Positions 23,905-35,827 of a stretch of DNA of 64,000 nt are shown piece by piece (position 1 is the stretch's first letter; each line of letters opens with the position of its first letter). The notes beneath the pieces are model-generated. The model was not told the DNA's origin and did no database searches. It was given only the letters and a program-made list of their open reading frames with translations. The translations under genes and the position numbers were made by a program. The stretch spans positions 15,295,001 through 15,359,000 of the forward strand of contig JAPTOF010000008.1 in the NCBI GenBank assembly GCA_028554755.1, read 5' to 3'. This DNA comes from Cordia subcordata (lineage: Eukaryota; Streptophyta; Magnoliopsida; Boraginales; Cordiaceae).

Positions 23905-25900
23905 CTAATGAAGTAGGGTCAGATGGAATGGAATTAACAGTAGGGTATGAAGGCATGGACCCAAAAGAAGCGGAATTAGAATTAAGGGTAATGGGCTTAT
24001 TCTTCTAAGAGAAGCCTTATGTTCATCCAAGAAACAATTAAACTCATCAATTAATTCCCTAGTGGAAAGAGTAGAGGACGATTCTAACAATGATTCATCA
24101 AATATAACCAAAGACCCAATTTCAAGTTCCTCAATCTCTTCCTTGAGAGTCTTCCTAGAGTGGCTAGTTTCCTCAATACTAATATCTACAACTCCAAGGG
24201 TCTCATTAGGTCTCGATATAGAGGTAAGTGCTATGCTTTCCTCATTAGATGTCTCCACATCCACGTTAGCTAAGATCTCATCAAATTATTCAATAAATTC
24301 ATCACTAGTGGATATCATCTCACCGTTATGCTCCCTAATACAATGTACCATCACATTAACCATAAAACATTTATTTTCATCTCCATCTTCATGATAAGTC
24401 CTATGTATACAATAAGAAGGATCTATGCCTTACACGACAAGATCAGAAGAATTAACCTCTAATGACCCATTAAACCTAGAATCATTGACCATGGAAGTAG
24501 ACGCTACACATCTCTATCCAAAGGACTCTAAGTCAAAGCTAGCTAAAATATCCTTAATCTCTCTTAACTCTTCACTATTAGTCATGGTCTCCTCAACATG
24601 GTCCTTAACATATGACTCTATCACATCAATCATAAAATAGTCTTCCTTATCTTCCCTACCTACATTTATCTATTCACGGCCTCTACTACCTTTATAGTGG
24701 ACTTCAAATTTTGAAACTTAATTTCTAGTGACCCCGACTTATAATGAATGACTGCATCATCTGTGGTAAGAAAGGGGTGACTTAGAAGGACAGATGTGGT
24801 ATGCCTAGACCATAACATTTTCAACTAAACCTCTAGGTCTACGTTCAGATCTATCAGTAAGCTAAAGTGTAACATGAGTGTGCGATAGATATCCTATACC
24901 TAGCTACTGATAAATGAAAAAGGGAATAAGGTTCACACTAAACTGTAAATCTAACAAAGCATGATCAATTTGGGTCTCTCTAATGCAACAAGGAATGGTG
25001 AAACCTCTGAGATCACTAAGCTTGGATGGAAGGTCTGATTTACAAATACTACTCACATTCTCTGTAACTTTTACCTTCTTCGTCATGCTTGACACACCAT
25101 ACTTTCTAGTGCAAAGGTCCTTGAAAAGCTTAGCGTAGGACAGGATAGAAAGGACTGCATTAATCAGTGAAAGATTAACCTTAGGATCATTCAAGTGATC
25201 CGAAACCTTGATAAACCTAGTATCCTCACTAAATACTGGCTTCTCTTAAGTGGATAGGAATGGAACTCTAGAAGCAACATCTCTAGACTTATGCGACTCA
25301 ATAACGGGTTACTTATTCTTCCTAGATAGTTGGGCACTATTCTCACCTCTCTTTCTCATCGGCTCCTCTCTCTCAACAAGACTTTTTCTAGACCCAACAT
25401 GAAGATGATTAAGTTCTCTAGACTCAGAAGAATCACTAGATGCATGCTCTACATAAGGCTTAACTTTGACCCTACTGCCAACTATTCTACTACTCTTGAG
25501 GGTGGTAACGACCTTAGATTGAGCCAGAAGGTGAAAGGTGTCAGCCTTGGACTCTAGGATTAACTTCTATCTATAAAGGTAATTTTCTTGGATCCTTAAT
25601 GCTCAAGTGACTAGCAAGCTATCCTATTTGTGCATCTACCCTAGCCTGATAGCTTTCAAGTTGCTGCTGTTGCCTTTGGAACATCTGAATCAACATCTCA
25701 AACTTACCATCACTAGAAGACTAAGGGATAGGTGTAAGTTGTGTAAGAAGTGCTGTGGCAGGTGGTAGAGCAAGTGCCTAACACTGTGGTGTACTAGGAC
25801 AAAGGTTAGCAAGACGAGGTCTCTGCTAGAATGGGGCCTTGGGTTGGCAAGACTCAAACTAACCCTAATGCCATGAGAACTTTGGATTGTCTCTCCAACC
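23905..25900 (-). pseudogene. Protease and acidic linker of element C, broken
   Basis: The protease block at 24904-25194 keeps FTIPCCIRETQIDHALLDL with a changed active-site region (LLDLQFS where F has LLDLGSS). Then follows an acidic spacer, homologous to the F spacer between protease and RT. It appears repeated: units with an ENKCF/EDYF-like start and an IREH/VKDH core occur near 24600 and 24360, and the open frame 23905-24264 continues with an ANVDVETSNEESIA-like unit. Multiple stops. The first part (25200-25900) matches the Q-rich and basic gag-PR junction of F. Confidence 0.7.
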
Positions 25901-25929
25901 CAGATTATAGATGTTTGAGCAAGGGTTGT

Positions 25930-27087
25930 ACTTCTATGAGCACCCCTGAGTAGCACAAACTTGATGTTGCATGAACTCTAGAAACTGTGGAGTTAAGGGA
26001 CAAGCTATGGTCTCATGTATGGACTCAAAACACAAAGCGCAAACCTCTACAACTAACGGTGTAGATAAGGAACCTAAAGGGTTAGCTCTATGGCCCTACA
26101 GTGATAGACTTAAAGAAATGAATCAATCAAGCTTATGTGTCAAAGCTCTAACCTCGGTAAGAAGATTGGATGAAGTATCTACCTCATGAACACCTCTCCT
26201 AATAGCTCTCTTACTAAACCTATCCATGGCAGTCATCTGAAAAGAATCCTTGGCTAAAAGTTCCATTCTCTCCTATGCTTCATTAGGTCTTGAGTTATAG
26301 AACCCATCAGTGGACATAGCATTCACTAACATTCTTTGTTGCTTAGTCAAACCTCTAAAGAAGTATTGAAGGAGATTGTGTGTGCCATAATCATGGTGTG
26401 GACGTTGCCTAAAAATATCATTAAACCTTTCCTATGTTTCATGGAAGTCTCGAAATCATGTTGAGAAAAAGTCATAATGGATGCCTTAAGGTCGGTGGTC
26501 TTAGCCATGGGCAAGAACTTTTGATAAAAGCATGTTAGGAGCTCATCCCATAACGTAGTGGAACCACTAGGTAAGGAATAGAGCCATTGTTTGGCTTTAT
26601 CCTTGAACAAAAACGGGAACCACTTAAGGCACATAAACTCTTGTGACACATTAGGAAAATGAAGAGTGGAGCAAATTTCTACAAAATCCGTAACATAGGC
26701 CAAGGGACTCTCGTTACTTCTCCCATAGAAGGAAGGGAGCATGGCCAATATGCTATGCTTGAATTGAAAGTTCACTTCCCCCAACCTCAAGGTATAGATA
26801 GCCAAGTTAGGCTTAAATGCATTAGGAAAAAGTATTGCCTAAGTGTGAGTTCATCATCTAGAGATGGATCTGCCTAAGGGGTTCTTGGACATGTGGGTGC
26901 CTATAGTGCTCATGTGGAGAAACAAGATTCATAGGGGGAATAGGAGGATAAGGTGGAACACTTTCTTCTTGCATATTGTTTGCCATATCTTCTAAAGATT
27001 CTTTAAATTCTAAAGGTGATGCACAATTCTTTAAGGTATGTGATTAACAGGTGCTGAGGGCAATCTTAAGGATCTTCTACCATGCAT
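25930..27087 (-). pseudogene. gag of element C, broken
   Basis: It starts at the minus-strand ATG at 27087-27085 (MHGRRSLRLP). The capsid core at 26347-26805 reads FQFKHSILAMLPSFYGRSNE, DFVEICSTLHFPNVS, FLFKDKAKQWLY and MAKTTDLKASIMTFSQHDFE, matching A and F. A CX2CX4HX4C knuckle (CALCFESIHETIAC) is intact near 25995-26040. Frameshifts occur between these blocks. A recognisable capsid here contrasts with D, E and G, which have none. Confidence 0.82.
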
Positions 27088-27137
27088 GCAAAGCTAGAAA
27101 AAGAAATTCCTTCCACTTCAAACCCCTAAAACACCAA

Positions 27138-28635
27138 TTATGTGTGAGTTTTGTGTATGTTTGTATATGTTGTTTTCATACACCTTATAGGGTGTTTTGA
27201 GCATAATTGAGTGCATTTAGGGTTGTATTTATGTACTTGTAGCCATATTTTTGCATATAAGAGTTAAAATGCATAAATACTACACTAAGTGTCTTATTTT
27301 ATGTTTTAAGCACTTTTTAAGTGAAGGACTTGAGCTCAAATTAATGATGATTTGATGATGGAGCAAAACTAAGGGTGTTTTGGATGTGAAAAAATCAAGA
27401 AAAGTGCATTTAGAGGTCGCCGGGCAAAGAGAGGAGCAACCGAGCAAAGCCAAGCATGGCAAGAGCAAAGATTGGATGCTTTCTGCCTAAGACCGGTTGC
27501 ACCCTATCCCAGGGCCAGTTGATTGGCCCTACTTCTGACCTAGATCAGGAAGCTCCACAATTTTAGCTGGACTCACTTAAATTTAGGCTGCGAGACCGAC
27601 CAATGACTGACTTTTGCAGCAAAAAGGCTATATTTAGGATTTTCGGCTCATTTTGAGTAGATGAGCCCAATCATCTCTCACACCCATTAACCCTAACCCT
27701 TTTCCTACTTCAATTATCACCCAAAACCACTATCTAAACCCTATAACAAGCTAGAATTGAAGCATTTAACAAGGATTTGGAGGGCTTGTTTGGATTTGGA
27801 AGTAAGATTCAGAGGAGTTCTTCTTGTTCTTTCTCTAGATCTTTTAAATATGTTGCTAGATTAGGCTAGATTTTTGGATGTTTGTTATTGTATATTAGAT
27901 TAGGACTACGAATAAAGGATTTGTGTATATATTTGGCTCTTAATACATCCTTGTGTACATTGATTGGTGGCATGATTCAATATGTCTATGTATTTAAAAT
28001 TGAATATGTCTATGTGTTTGTTAAAATGCCTAAGTGAAGTTGCATGTGTTATTTCATGCCTAAACACTATTGGTAGTGATGTCACCTTAGCTGTAATCCA
28101 TGGTACCACTATGAGCCCTATTTGCAACTAACATGTGTTGATTTATTGCTTAATTAAGATTTAGTGTTGTAGGAGTATACCTCTAGTCTGAAATAATACT
28201 AAAAGGCTACACACTAGCACTAGTTAATGCTCTAGAAGTCTAATCACTAATTTGAAATAATATTAATAGGTTAGTCTCTCGAGTAGGATGTTAATCAACA
28301 CCAAAAAGAGCAACTGAGCCATAGATAGATCGAATCATTATAATAACCCGAGTCTAGTTGTAGTGCGATCACCCTAGATCGCCTTCCATCTTGTAGAGCT
28401 TTCTTTCCTTTGTTTGGCACCCTAGGTTCCTTCAGTAGATTAGGTTAGCTTAAGTTTATTTTCCTTTTCCTAAGCTCTCTTTAATCTTAAAGAAAGCACA
28501 CATATACATGTAGCTAGTTTTAGGCACCGAGCACATAGAGACTAAACTAAGGTAGCTTCCTTGTGGTAGAACGATACCCATACTTGCACGCTTTGCTACA
28601 CGTGACCTGTGAACTTGCAGGTTTTAACTACATTA
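27138..28635 (+). repeat. 5' LTR of element D
   Basis: It is collinear with 35828-37308. Both termini are mutated (TTATGTG at the start, ACATTA at the end). A TATA-like CTATATTTAGG lies near 27627 with GACCGGTTG and CCAGTTGATTGGCC upstream. Two TATGTCTATG motifs occur 24 bp apart at 27981 and 28005. Confidence 0.85.
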
Positions 28636-28640
28636 AGTTT

Positions 28641-28658
28641 TGGCGCCCTATCCAGCGA
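28641..28658 (+). other. Primer-binding site of element D (tRNA-Asp type, degenerate)
   Basis: TGGCGCCCTATCCAGCGA, five bases after the LTR, keeps the TGGCGCC start of the Athila site. The leader that follows to 28848 is A-rich (runs of AAAATT and AAAAATC) and has no other feature. Confidence 0.8.
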
Positions 28659-29239
28659 GGCACGGTATTTGTTCTTTGTGTGCTTTTGTGTTTCTGATTA
28701 GTTGATTGCGTGTTGTTCTATCGTACCTACTTTCCTTTATTTGAAAATAACCAAAAAAATTTTAAAAATTTTGAAAATCCAAAAACAAAGAAAAAATTCG
28801 AAAATAAAAAAATTGAATTGAGAAGAGGTTTATTTGTGATAATTAAGTATGGATAAGTCCAATCCTTCTTGATGGTCTCTTGTATCCTTGTTCCCGCCCC
28901 CTATATATATTCCGAATGCTTGTGTTCTATGTGGTAGTTGTGAGCATCAAACTATCTATTGTCCCTTCGTATATGAAAATCCCCAATATCAGGCTAATGC
29001 AAGTCATGGCCCTTAAATTCAAGCATCTATTCATGCTTCTTTATCTAGCTATCATGATTATAGGGAGTCATATTATTATTTTTATGATCTTTGTGGAAGC
29101 CGTGACCACGACTTTGATTCTTGCCTATTCTCCACACCCACCCCATTTTCTTGCAATGCCCAAGAATGCCCCTAATAGTCATGTGCCTATTCATTGATCT
29201 ACATCTAGTTATCATGATTATCAGGATCCACATCTTGCA

Positions 29240-31100
29240 CCTTTTGTTAGGATTAGTATGCCTTAAAGCTCACTTGTAGATGACATTTTGGATATTAAAC
29301 AATATATAATCATTTTGTTAAATGGCATTATGAGTTTCTTACGTATTATCTCTAGTATGTATAAAGGTCCCTTGACTTGAACTAATGACTTGGGTGCGCA
29401 GTGAGGCTGGACGCACAGGAGGTCCAAGTCTAGATTTTGTCACATCATAAATTGAGTCCGTAACGGAATGGTAGTGTTAGGCACTCCACCAAGATAAGGT
29501 TGTATTGAGCAGATCTCCTCGTTTAGGGTGATCTACCTAGGTCATTGGAGGACTTACCGAATTTGTCTCAATAGTACGTGTGTCACGTATCAGATAAGAC
29601 CATTGTGAGTATGTTTTCTGGAGACATACTATCAAAGAAAGAAAACAAGATGCTCACTGCTACTAAATGATCATTGCTCTTAATCTTGAGCATATGTAGA
29701 TGAACTAATGAAGTTAGGGTTTGGTACTTTGATTCACTATGGGTGAGATCTTATTTTATTAGGATCAATTGCCGTGTGCGTTGAGTGCTAAGTTCTAATT
29801 AATTGGAACATGCATATGCAATATAGAATCTATGTAACCCCTTTGGGATTGTCCAAATTTATCATTCGAATCTAGATTTAGTGATACTACTTTTATGGGT
29901 GTATTAGTCGTATGGCTTGAGAGTCGTTCCCTTGATCAAGAGATTCCATGACTAAGGATGGTTGGCAATAGGACAAGAAACCCAATAGAAAAAAAAATGC
30001 AACTAAGAAGGAGATAGTACACAAGCCAAAGGACCGGCCTTAGTTATGGGTATACATAGAGGGCCATTATGGCCGGTTATTTAATAGGTCAAAGACAAAG
30101 TTCACATTTTTTTGTAATAAGCTTTTGGGTAATAGCAATTATTTTTGGAGTGCAACTTTGATCGTATGTGGAATAAATCGAACTTAAAAATAATTATTAT
30201 GTCGCCTAGATTAGGCAAGGACATTTTTGATTATTTTTAGAAGCCAAGGTTAATTGTGTCTTCTTGGTCCCTTCCCTAGTTGAAATGACTTTGAGAGAGA
30301 ATCTTGAAAGACCAAATTCCATATTGTGGTAGTAGCTTTATTGGACCAAAGTTTAGAATTGGGTTGGGCCTTCTTTAGAGTCCAAGATAACTTAATTGGG
30401 CTTAGATGGCTTCTTATTGGGCTTGGGCCTCTACGTAGATTATGGACTATGTGTTGGGCTTGGCCCAATCTTCCATGACATGTGCTAGAAAGTTACTACA
30501 AGAAAAATTCAAATTGTACAAGTAACTTCAATGGCATGTGGCAAACATTTATTACCAGGAAAAAGTTTCCCACATGGAAAGTTTACAAGGTTTAGGTGCC
30601 AAACTTATTCTATAAATAGGCAAGTTCTTAAACCATTTCTAGCATCCAAAAATTTTCTACTTGATCTCTTCCATTTTAGCAAGGGAAGACTACAACACAT
30701 AGTACATACTTATTGTGTGATTTTTGCTCTAGATTTTCAAGAGCACATTACTTTGCTTCTTCCTACACAAGTGGCTATTCTATCAAGACATGTCTCTTTA
30801 ATCATAGGGAAGAAAACTAGGGAGTTGCCTATTGCGACACCCTAATAGTAAAATTTTTTTTGTGGCCTTACTCATGAGCGGGAACAAAGCTCGTGACGGT
30901 TATAGCTTCATCATAGGCCCCACGCTTCAAGAGGTTAGCTTTACATATTATTGCAAATACTAGTTATGTTCTATATGTTCTTAAGCATGTTCTTGTGTGT
31001 GTTATGGGTTATTTTATTTTCCTAGCATGTTTTCTTGGTAGAATTTTAAAAAATATGGACTACGATAGACCACATGTAATATTATTGACCCTACACCTTT
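29240..31100 (+). mobile_element. Solo LTR of the Angela-like copia family with TSD CCTTT
   Basis: LTR 29245-31095 starts TGTTAGGATTAG, ends CCCTACA, and is flanked by CCTTT at 29240-29244 and 31096-31100. It is collinear with 15916-17807 (reverse). A TATAAATA box lies at 30611-30618. It sits in the zinc-knuckle ORF of D, whose homology to E resumes after it. No internal copia sequence is left, as expected after LTR-LTR recombination. Confidence 0.93.
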
Positions 31101-31208
31101 GTCTTGGGCTCAAGATGATTCTTCATTCTATCTACCTCCTTATTTTGGGAGTCCATCTTCTACACCATCTTTTCCTACTAGTTCTTCTTCTTTATATGAA
31201 GATGAAAA

Positions 31209-33100
31209 GTTAGTGATGTGTTATGTTTTTGTTTGTGTTTGCATTGTTAATTGCTTATATTTTAGAGATGTTAGTGATGTGTTGTGTTTTTGTTTGTGTT
31301 TGCATTGTTAATTGCTTATATTTTAGAGGTGTTTTAAGCTCTAATAGATGCATTAGTGTAGTGTTAACTAGAGATAGGCTTAAACGAAGTAATTCTACAT
31401 AGTTGAGTTTATGAGGTAAACGCCACACTAATTGCTCATTTTTTATGATTTAAGTGATTTCAAGTAAGCACCCACAATAAAGGGTGATGAAGACCAAAGG
31501 TGTACAAGTTGTGGGGAAGAAGTCAAAGCAAAGAAGATGAAGAATGAAGACCTCAAGATAAATTGACTAATCCACAAGAGCAGCCGGCTAACCAGTAATT
31601 CCAAAGAAGAATGGCCTTTACCGACTGAGCTTACTGATTGATCGATACGGTCAGCTGATAATTCCATTATGCTTCAAATTTGAGGCAACTGACTTCCCTT
31701 GATGCTGAAGGCTATAAATAGGGCCCACTTTTATCACTTTTTTTTATATCATCTATCACTAGTACTTCATACATCTAACACATATACAAAACCCTACATT
31801 TACCCACCTCTAATACATACATTAACATATACACACTCCTAGATCTAAGCTTCTTTTAGAGGATTACAACATCAGTTGATGAGGATTTACTCAAATCTTG
31901 TACATGGATAGCTAGGATGGAAGAAAAGTTTCACAATCTCTCTTTCATCCTTTTTTCATATATGTTTGAGAAGATTAGATTAGGGTGATTTAGCTTGTGT
32001 AATGGGTTGATTTTATACTCTATGTTATGGGATTTTCATGGCTTATATATATACATACTTTGTTCTTCATGTTAATGGCTTTTACTCAATATATGTCTGT
32101 GTTTGACTAAATGCCTAGATGAATAGTATGTATATAAATTGGAGTTTATTTGCTATAGAACACCTTTAATCCATATAATATGCATTTATATGTGTGTATT
32201 TATGGATTGTATGAAGTGGGTTTGCTATGTCCATGTCTATGTGAGTATAAGCATACTTTATGGTGAATACAACTCCAATGTTGCTTACATATTGGTAGCC
32301 ACGTGCTTATAATGGTGTAAATAAAACATGGTAATGTTTTGATAGTGAATAGGTCAACATATTCACAACAGATTGCCTTAGATCATATAGGATTGCACTT
32401 ATTAGACATCAATCCGTTATAGTGTCCCTAAAACGTCAGTGCACATGTTAGGACTAGCCTAGGTCGAGTCTCTTTTAGCTTTAAAACTAGCTAATGGAAG
32501 TCCAGATAGGTTTAGCCGACCCTAGTAACCCTAGGTCTTAGCTTTAAATCTAAAATGGTTTAGGAGCTGGGGTAGGTTCGTTCTAGGAAACCTAGGTAGC
32601 TTTCTAGTCCTTCTAATGGCCTTAGGTATATAAGGACCTTGCCATAACTCTAAATGTGCATGCCTAGGGATAGACTTGCACCGTATCCTAGGGTGTAATT
32701 AGGATACAAGCTAGTGGCCTAGTATTAAAGCATCACATAGATAAGCCAATTCCCTTAATCCCATAGCATACGAGTTGAGAATAACCCATTAGCAAGCGTA
32801 AGTCACCCTTTCACCTTCTTATTGTTTTAATCCCCCTAGATTAGCTTAGTTCTCACTTTTCCTTTCTTTTGTTCATAGTGTAGACCTTTTATTTTCCTTT
32901 TTAGCTCCCAAAAATCCAAAAGTACAAAAAGATGACTAACTTAGGTTTCTTTTTAGGCTTCTTCTAGAACACATTAGTACAGAGTCTTTCCACACATTGA
33001 GCCTTCCTGTGGATCGACACCCATATTAGTACCCCCTATATTGCACGGTCTGTACGCTTGCAACCTTTTAGGGCTTGCACCTTTAAGGGACATTAGTTAG
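31209..33100 (+). mobile_element. Solo LTR of the B family with TSD GTTAG
   Basis: LTR 31214-33095 starts TGATGTG and ends GGGACATTA, flanked by GTTAG at 31209-31213 and 33096-33100. It belongs to the B family: CATGTCTATG-type motifs near 32092, 32183, 32232 and 32328, and a TTAGCT/AGCTAA hairpin at 32475-32494. Its first 61 bp are tandemly duplicated. Confidence 0.9.
31210..31331 (+). repeat. 61-bp tandem duplication at the start of the solo LTR
   Basis: The stretch from TTAGTGATGTG to TTAGAGATG occurs twice, starting at 31210 and 31271, and includes part of the target duplication. It must therefore have arisen after insertion. Confidence 0.88.
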
Positions 33101-34380
33101 AATATCTCCCTAATTCATTCCAACCACGAGAGACTAAAGAAGATAACTGAACAAGTATTTGTAGTCCAGTGCTTGAGTAGAGAAGCTAAGAATGAATGAG
33201 TGAGGAAGTTGAGATACCTTTAGAACCGGTTGAAGGGATGGGAGTGAAACCTATGGATAAGGAGACTAAAGGTAAAAATAATGATGTTTGAGAGAAAGAG
33301 ATAAACTGAGGTTGATGAAGAGTTTACATCTTGTAGTAAGGAAGAAGATAAGCTAGATAGTGTCTTAGTTCTAGGTAACAATTATGGGCATGTATAAAAG
33401 AAAGTGGTATCCTATCCTCCCATGCTTTCATCGTTTCCCATTGAGTCATGTGAACCCATTTTTCCTTCCCATCCCACTTCTCAAACACGTTTGGAGGATG
33501 ATCTTGATGTTTTCAATTGCATTCTGAATCCACCTTTAGGGAGTTTAGTGTACACACCTCTCGGAACATCCATGTTTGCATGACGAGAAATTCGTTGAGT
33601 CCCATTCTTCCCGTCCACCTATATGTGAACCAACCTCATCAAAGAAGGCTATGGAACAAGACATTGAGTTAAGCTCTAATAATGAATTAAAGGAGTTTGA
33701 CGAGCTCTTAGCAAGTGTTGATTTAGAGCTATCTATTGGAGAAAGCATAGTTTTTCTCCTAGGTGTAACATTTGTGAATGAAATGGAGGAATTTGAGAGA
33801 TGTTTGGATGTCTCTTATTCCCTTTTGGAGTGAACTATTCTTTATCCTAATTCCTCGTTCTCCAAATCTATTCATTCAACTCTTCCAGTTTATATCCCAT
33901 ATAATTATTGCTCTTCTTCTCGTGTTATGTCTCCCCTAGAGAACACAATTTTTATGCCTTCCCATTTTGAGCATGTCCATGTGGGGTTTATGCATACTCC
34001 TTCCATTATTTATACATTAGACTTTTCATTGATTCATGGAAGGGTGTGTTTTTAGCCCTAGATCATAAGAAAATAAGGCCATAAGGTGGCTAGTTATTGA
34101 GCAACTAGAGCATGATCATTTGCTTTATTGCATGTTCTCTATCACACTTGAGCATACATCCATTTTTCATACTTTGTGGTAGGACATTTGGAAAGGGCTT
34201 GCATTATTCATTCTTTGCCCTGTCATTTACCGCATGATCCCTTTCCTTATACGTTCTATGCTTTGATGATTATTTGGCAATTTGTGCCACGCAACTTTAA
34301 ACATGTTTTGCTCTAACATTAGTGCCTGGCTTGGGGTGTTACATCTAGTGCTACAAGGAGGCGCCCTAGATTTGTCTATA

Positions 34381-35785
34381 TTTTTCTTGTGTTTCTTGTA
34401 TTTACTTTTTTTTGGTCTTGTACATAGTAGATTAGTTTTCTTTTTACTTATTCTTGCTTCGTATATAGTAAATTTGATTACTTTTTTTTTTTTTACCTTT
34501 TGATAGTTTTGGCTTTCTTTTGTTTGTTTTTATTCTTATTTGGTTTGCTTTTTGCTCCTTTACTTGCTCTTGCTCCTTTCCAATATTTGTGCGTCAATCC
34601 TATACCCTTACATACATCCTTGCTTATCTTTTAAATGTTAATATGGACTTGCATTATATTGACTACTAATCTCTTCTCTGTTTTTTGAGTATTAGTGCTT
34701 TCTACTAAGGAGTAGAGAAGTAGATCATTGGATTGTTGTTGGCGTTTGTGGACTACATGGCAACAAGGTTGTATCTGTTCATTCTTTACTTGTCCCTGTC
34801 TATCACCCTTTACATACTTCATATGTGTTTCATGTGCTTGTTTGTTGTGCGCTTAGTGCTATTTACTTGAGGACAAGCAAAATTTAGGTTTGGGGGTGTA
34901 GTTGTTCCTTTATTGTTTATATCTTGTTTAGGGTAGATTTGTATAGCATGCCTTGTTTTTTCTCAAAATGTGTTCAATTTTTTTTATTCTTTTGCATGTT
35001 TTGAGTTGTTTATCTCCATGTTGGTCAAAGAGCTGGCTTTTGTTATTGACTGAATTGATTGCAGAAGATAAGGGTATAATGTGGGGAATGAATAGAGTAT
35101 AGGGTATGACCTAGACAGTGAAGAGAATCATTTTGAAAACTATAGGGAGTGAGCATTTCTAAGAATGTACCTTGTAATTACCCCACAACTTGGTTGGAGA
35201 AAGTGTATCTAAAGGGTTGTTGATATGAGTGCCTCTTCCTTAATTGGTTTTTTTATTATGCTTAGCCTCTTCTTTTTCTTTTCTTTTTGTTTATACTATG
35301 TATTGAGAAAAAAAATGCAAAAATGAGAAAATGAGAAAAAGCCAAAAAGACAACAAAAAGATTGAAAAGTGAAGTATGTTGAATAAGTGTCAAGTGACAC
35401 AATGTCAATTTGACACAAGTATTCCCTTTTGTTATTTGTTATATTGTAAATAAGGCTCCTACGTCAATTATGAGCCATTGTGATGTATCTCTTCTTTTCC
35501 TTGTAGCTTTGGGGCTAAGTGCATGTTAGGAGGCCATTTTAGTTGATATGGCACAAAGTATTAATATCCCGGGTGTGTGAGTTAAAATCCTGAGTTTTTG
35601 ATGGTTTTAGCTACTTGGTAACTTCCCATGAGATACGAGATCCATTGTGATTAAGGGGAGGATTTGAAAAAGCTAGGAAAGCCCTTACACAAAAGGAATG
35701 ACCCCCTCATACCCTTTTGAAGAAAAAATTTAGCAAGTCAATGCAACTGGCAACTCTTTGAAAAGTATGAGGATAGACTTTGGTT
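34381..35785 (+). other. Noncoding 3' region of element D
   Basis: No coding seen. It holds the inner polypurine-like module at 34864-34900, a T-rich run near 34480, an A-rich run near 35305-35370, and a nested inverted repeat at 35387-35416. It is collinear with A, C and F. Confidence 0.7.
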
Positions 35786-35827
35786 TAGGCTTACTTGAGG
35801 ACAAACAAGGGGAAGGTCTGGGGGTAT
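35786..35827 (+). other. Polypurine tract of element D
   Basis: ACTTGAGGACAAACAAGGGG then AAGGTCTGGGGGTAT, directly before the 3' LTR start TGATGTG. Confidence 0.8.

Larger units (their letters stand above)
28849..34380 (+). pseudogene. Double zinc-knuckle ORF of element D, split by two solo LTRs
   Basis: Starts at ATG 28849. Knuckle 1 at 28921-28962 is intact (CVLCGSCEHQTIYC). Knuckle 2 at 29083-29124 lacks its first Cys (YDLCGSRDHDFDSC). The frame is then cut by solo LTRs at 29245-31095 and 31214-33095. After 33100 it continues in blocks that align with element E (IPLEPVEG; TSCSKEEDKLDS; PIESCEPIF), then a glutamate-rich stretch in the open frame 33576-33833 (IELSSNNELKEFDELLASVD), then the tail shared with C. 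Stops are present. Predicted role: RNA binding, from the knuckles. No capsid or enzyme domain is visible. Confidence 0.7.

Noticed and set aside
29045..29233. Minus-strand 62-residue open frame in D
   Set aside because: Antisense of the second zinc knuckle; no support in E or G.
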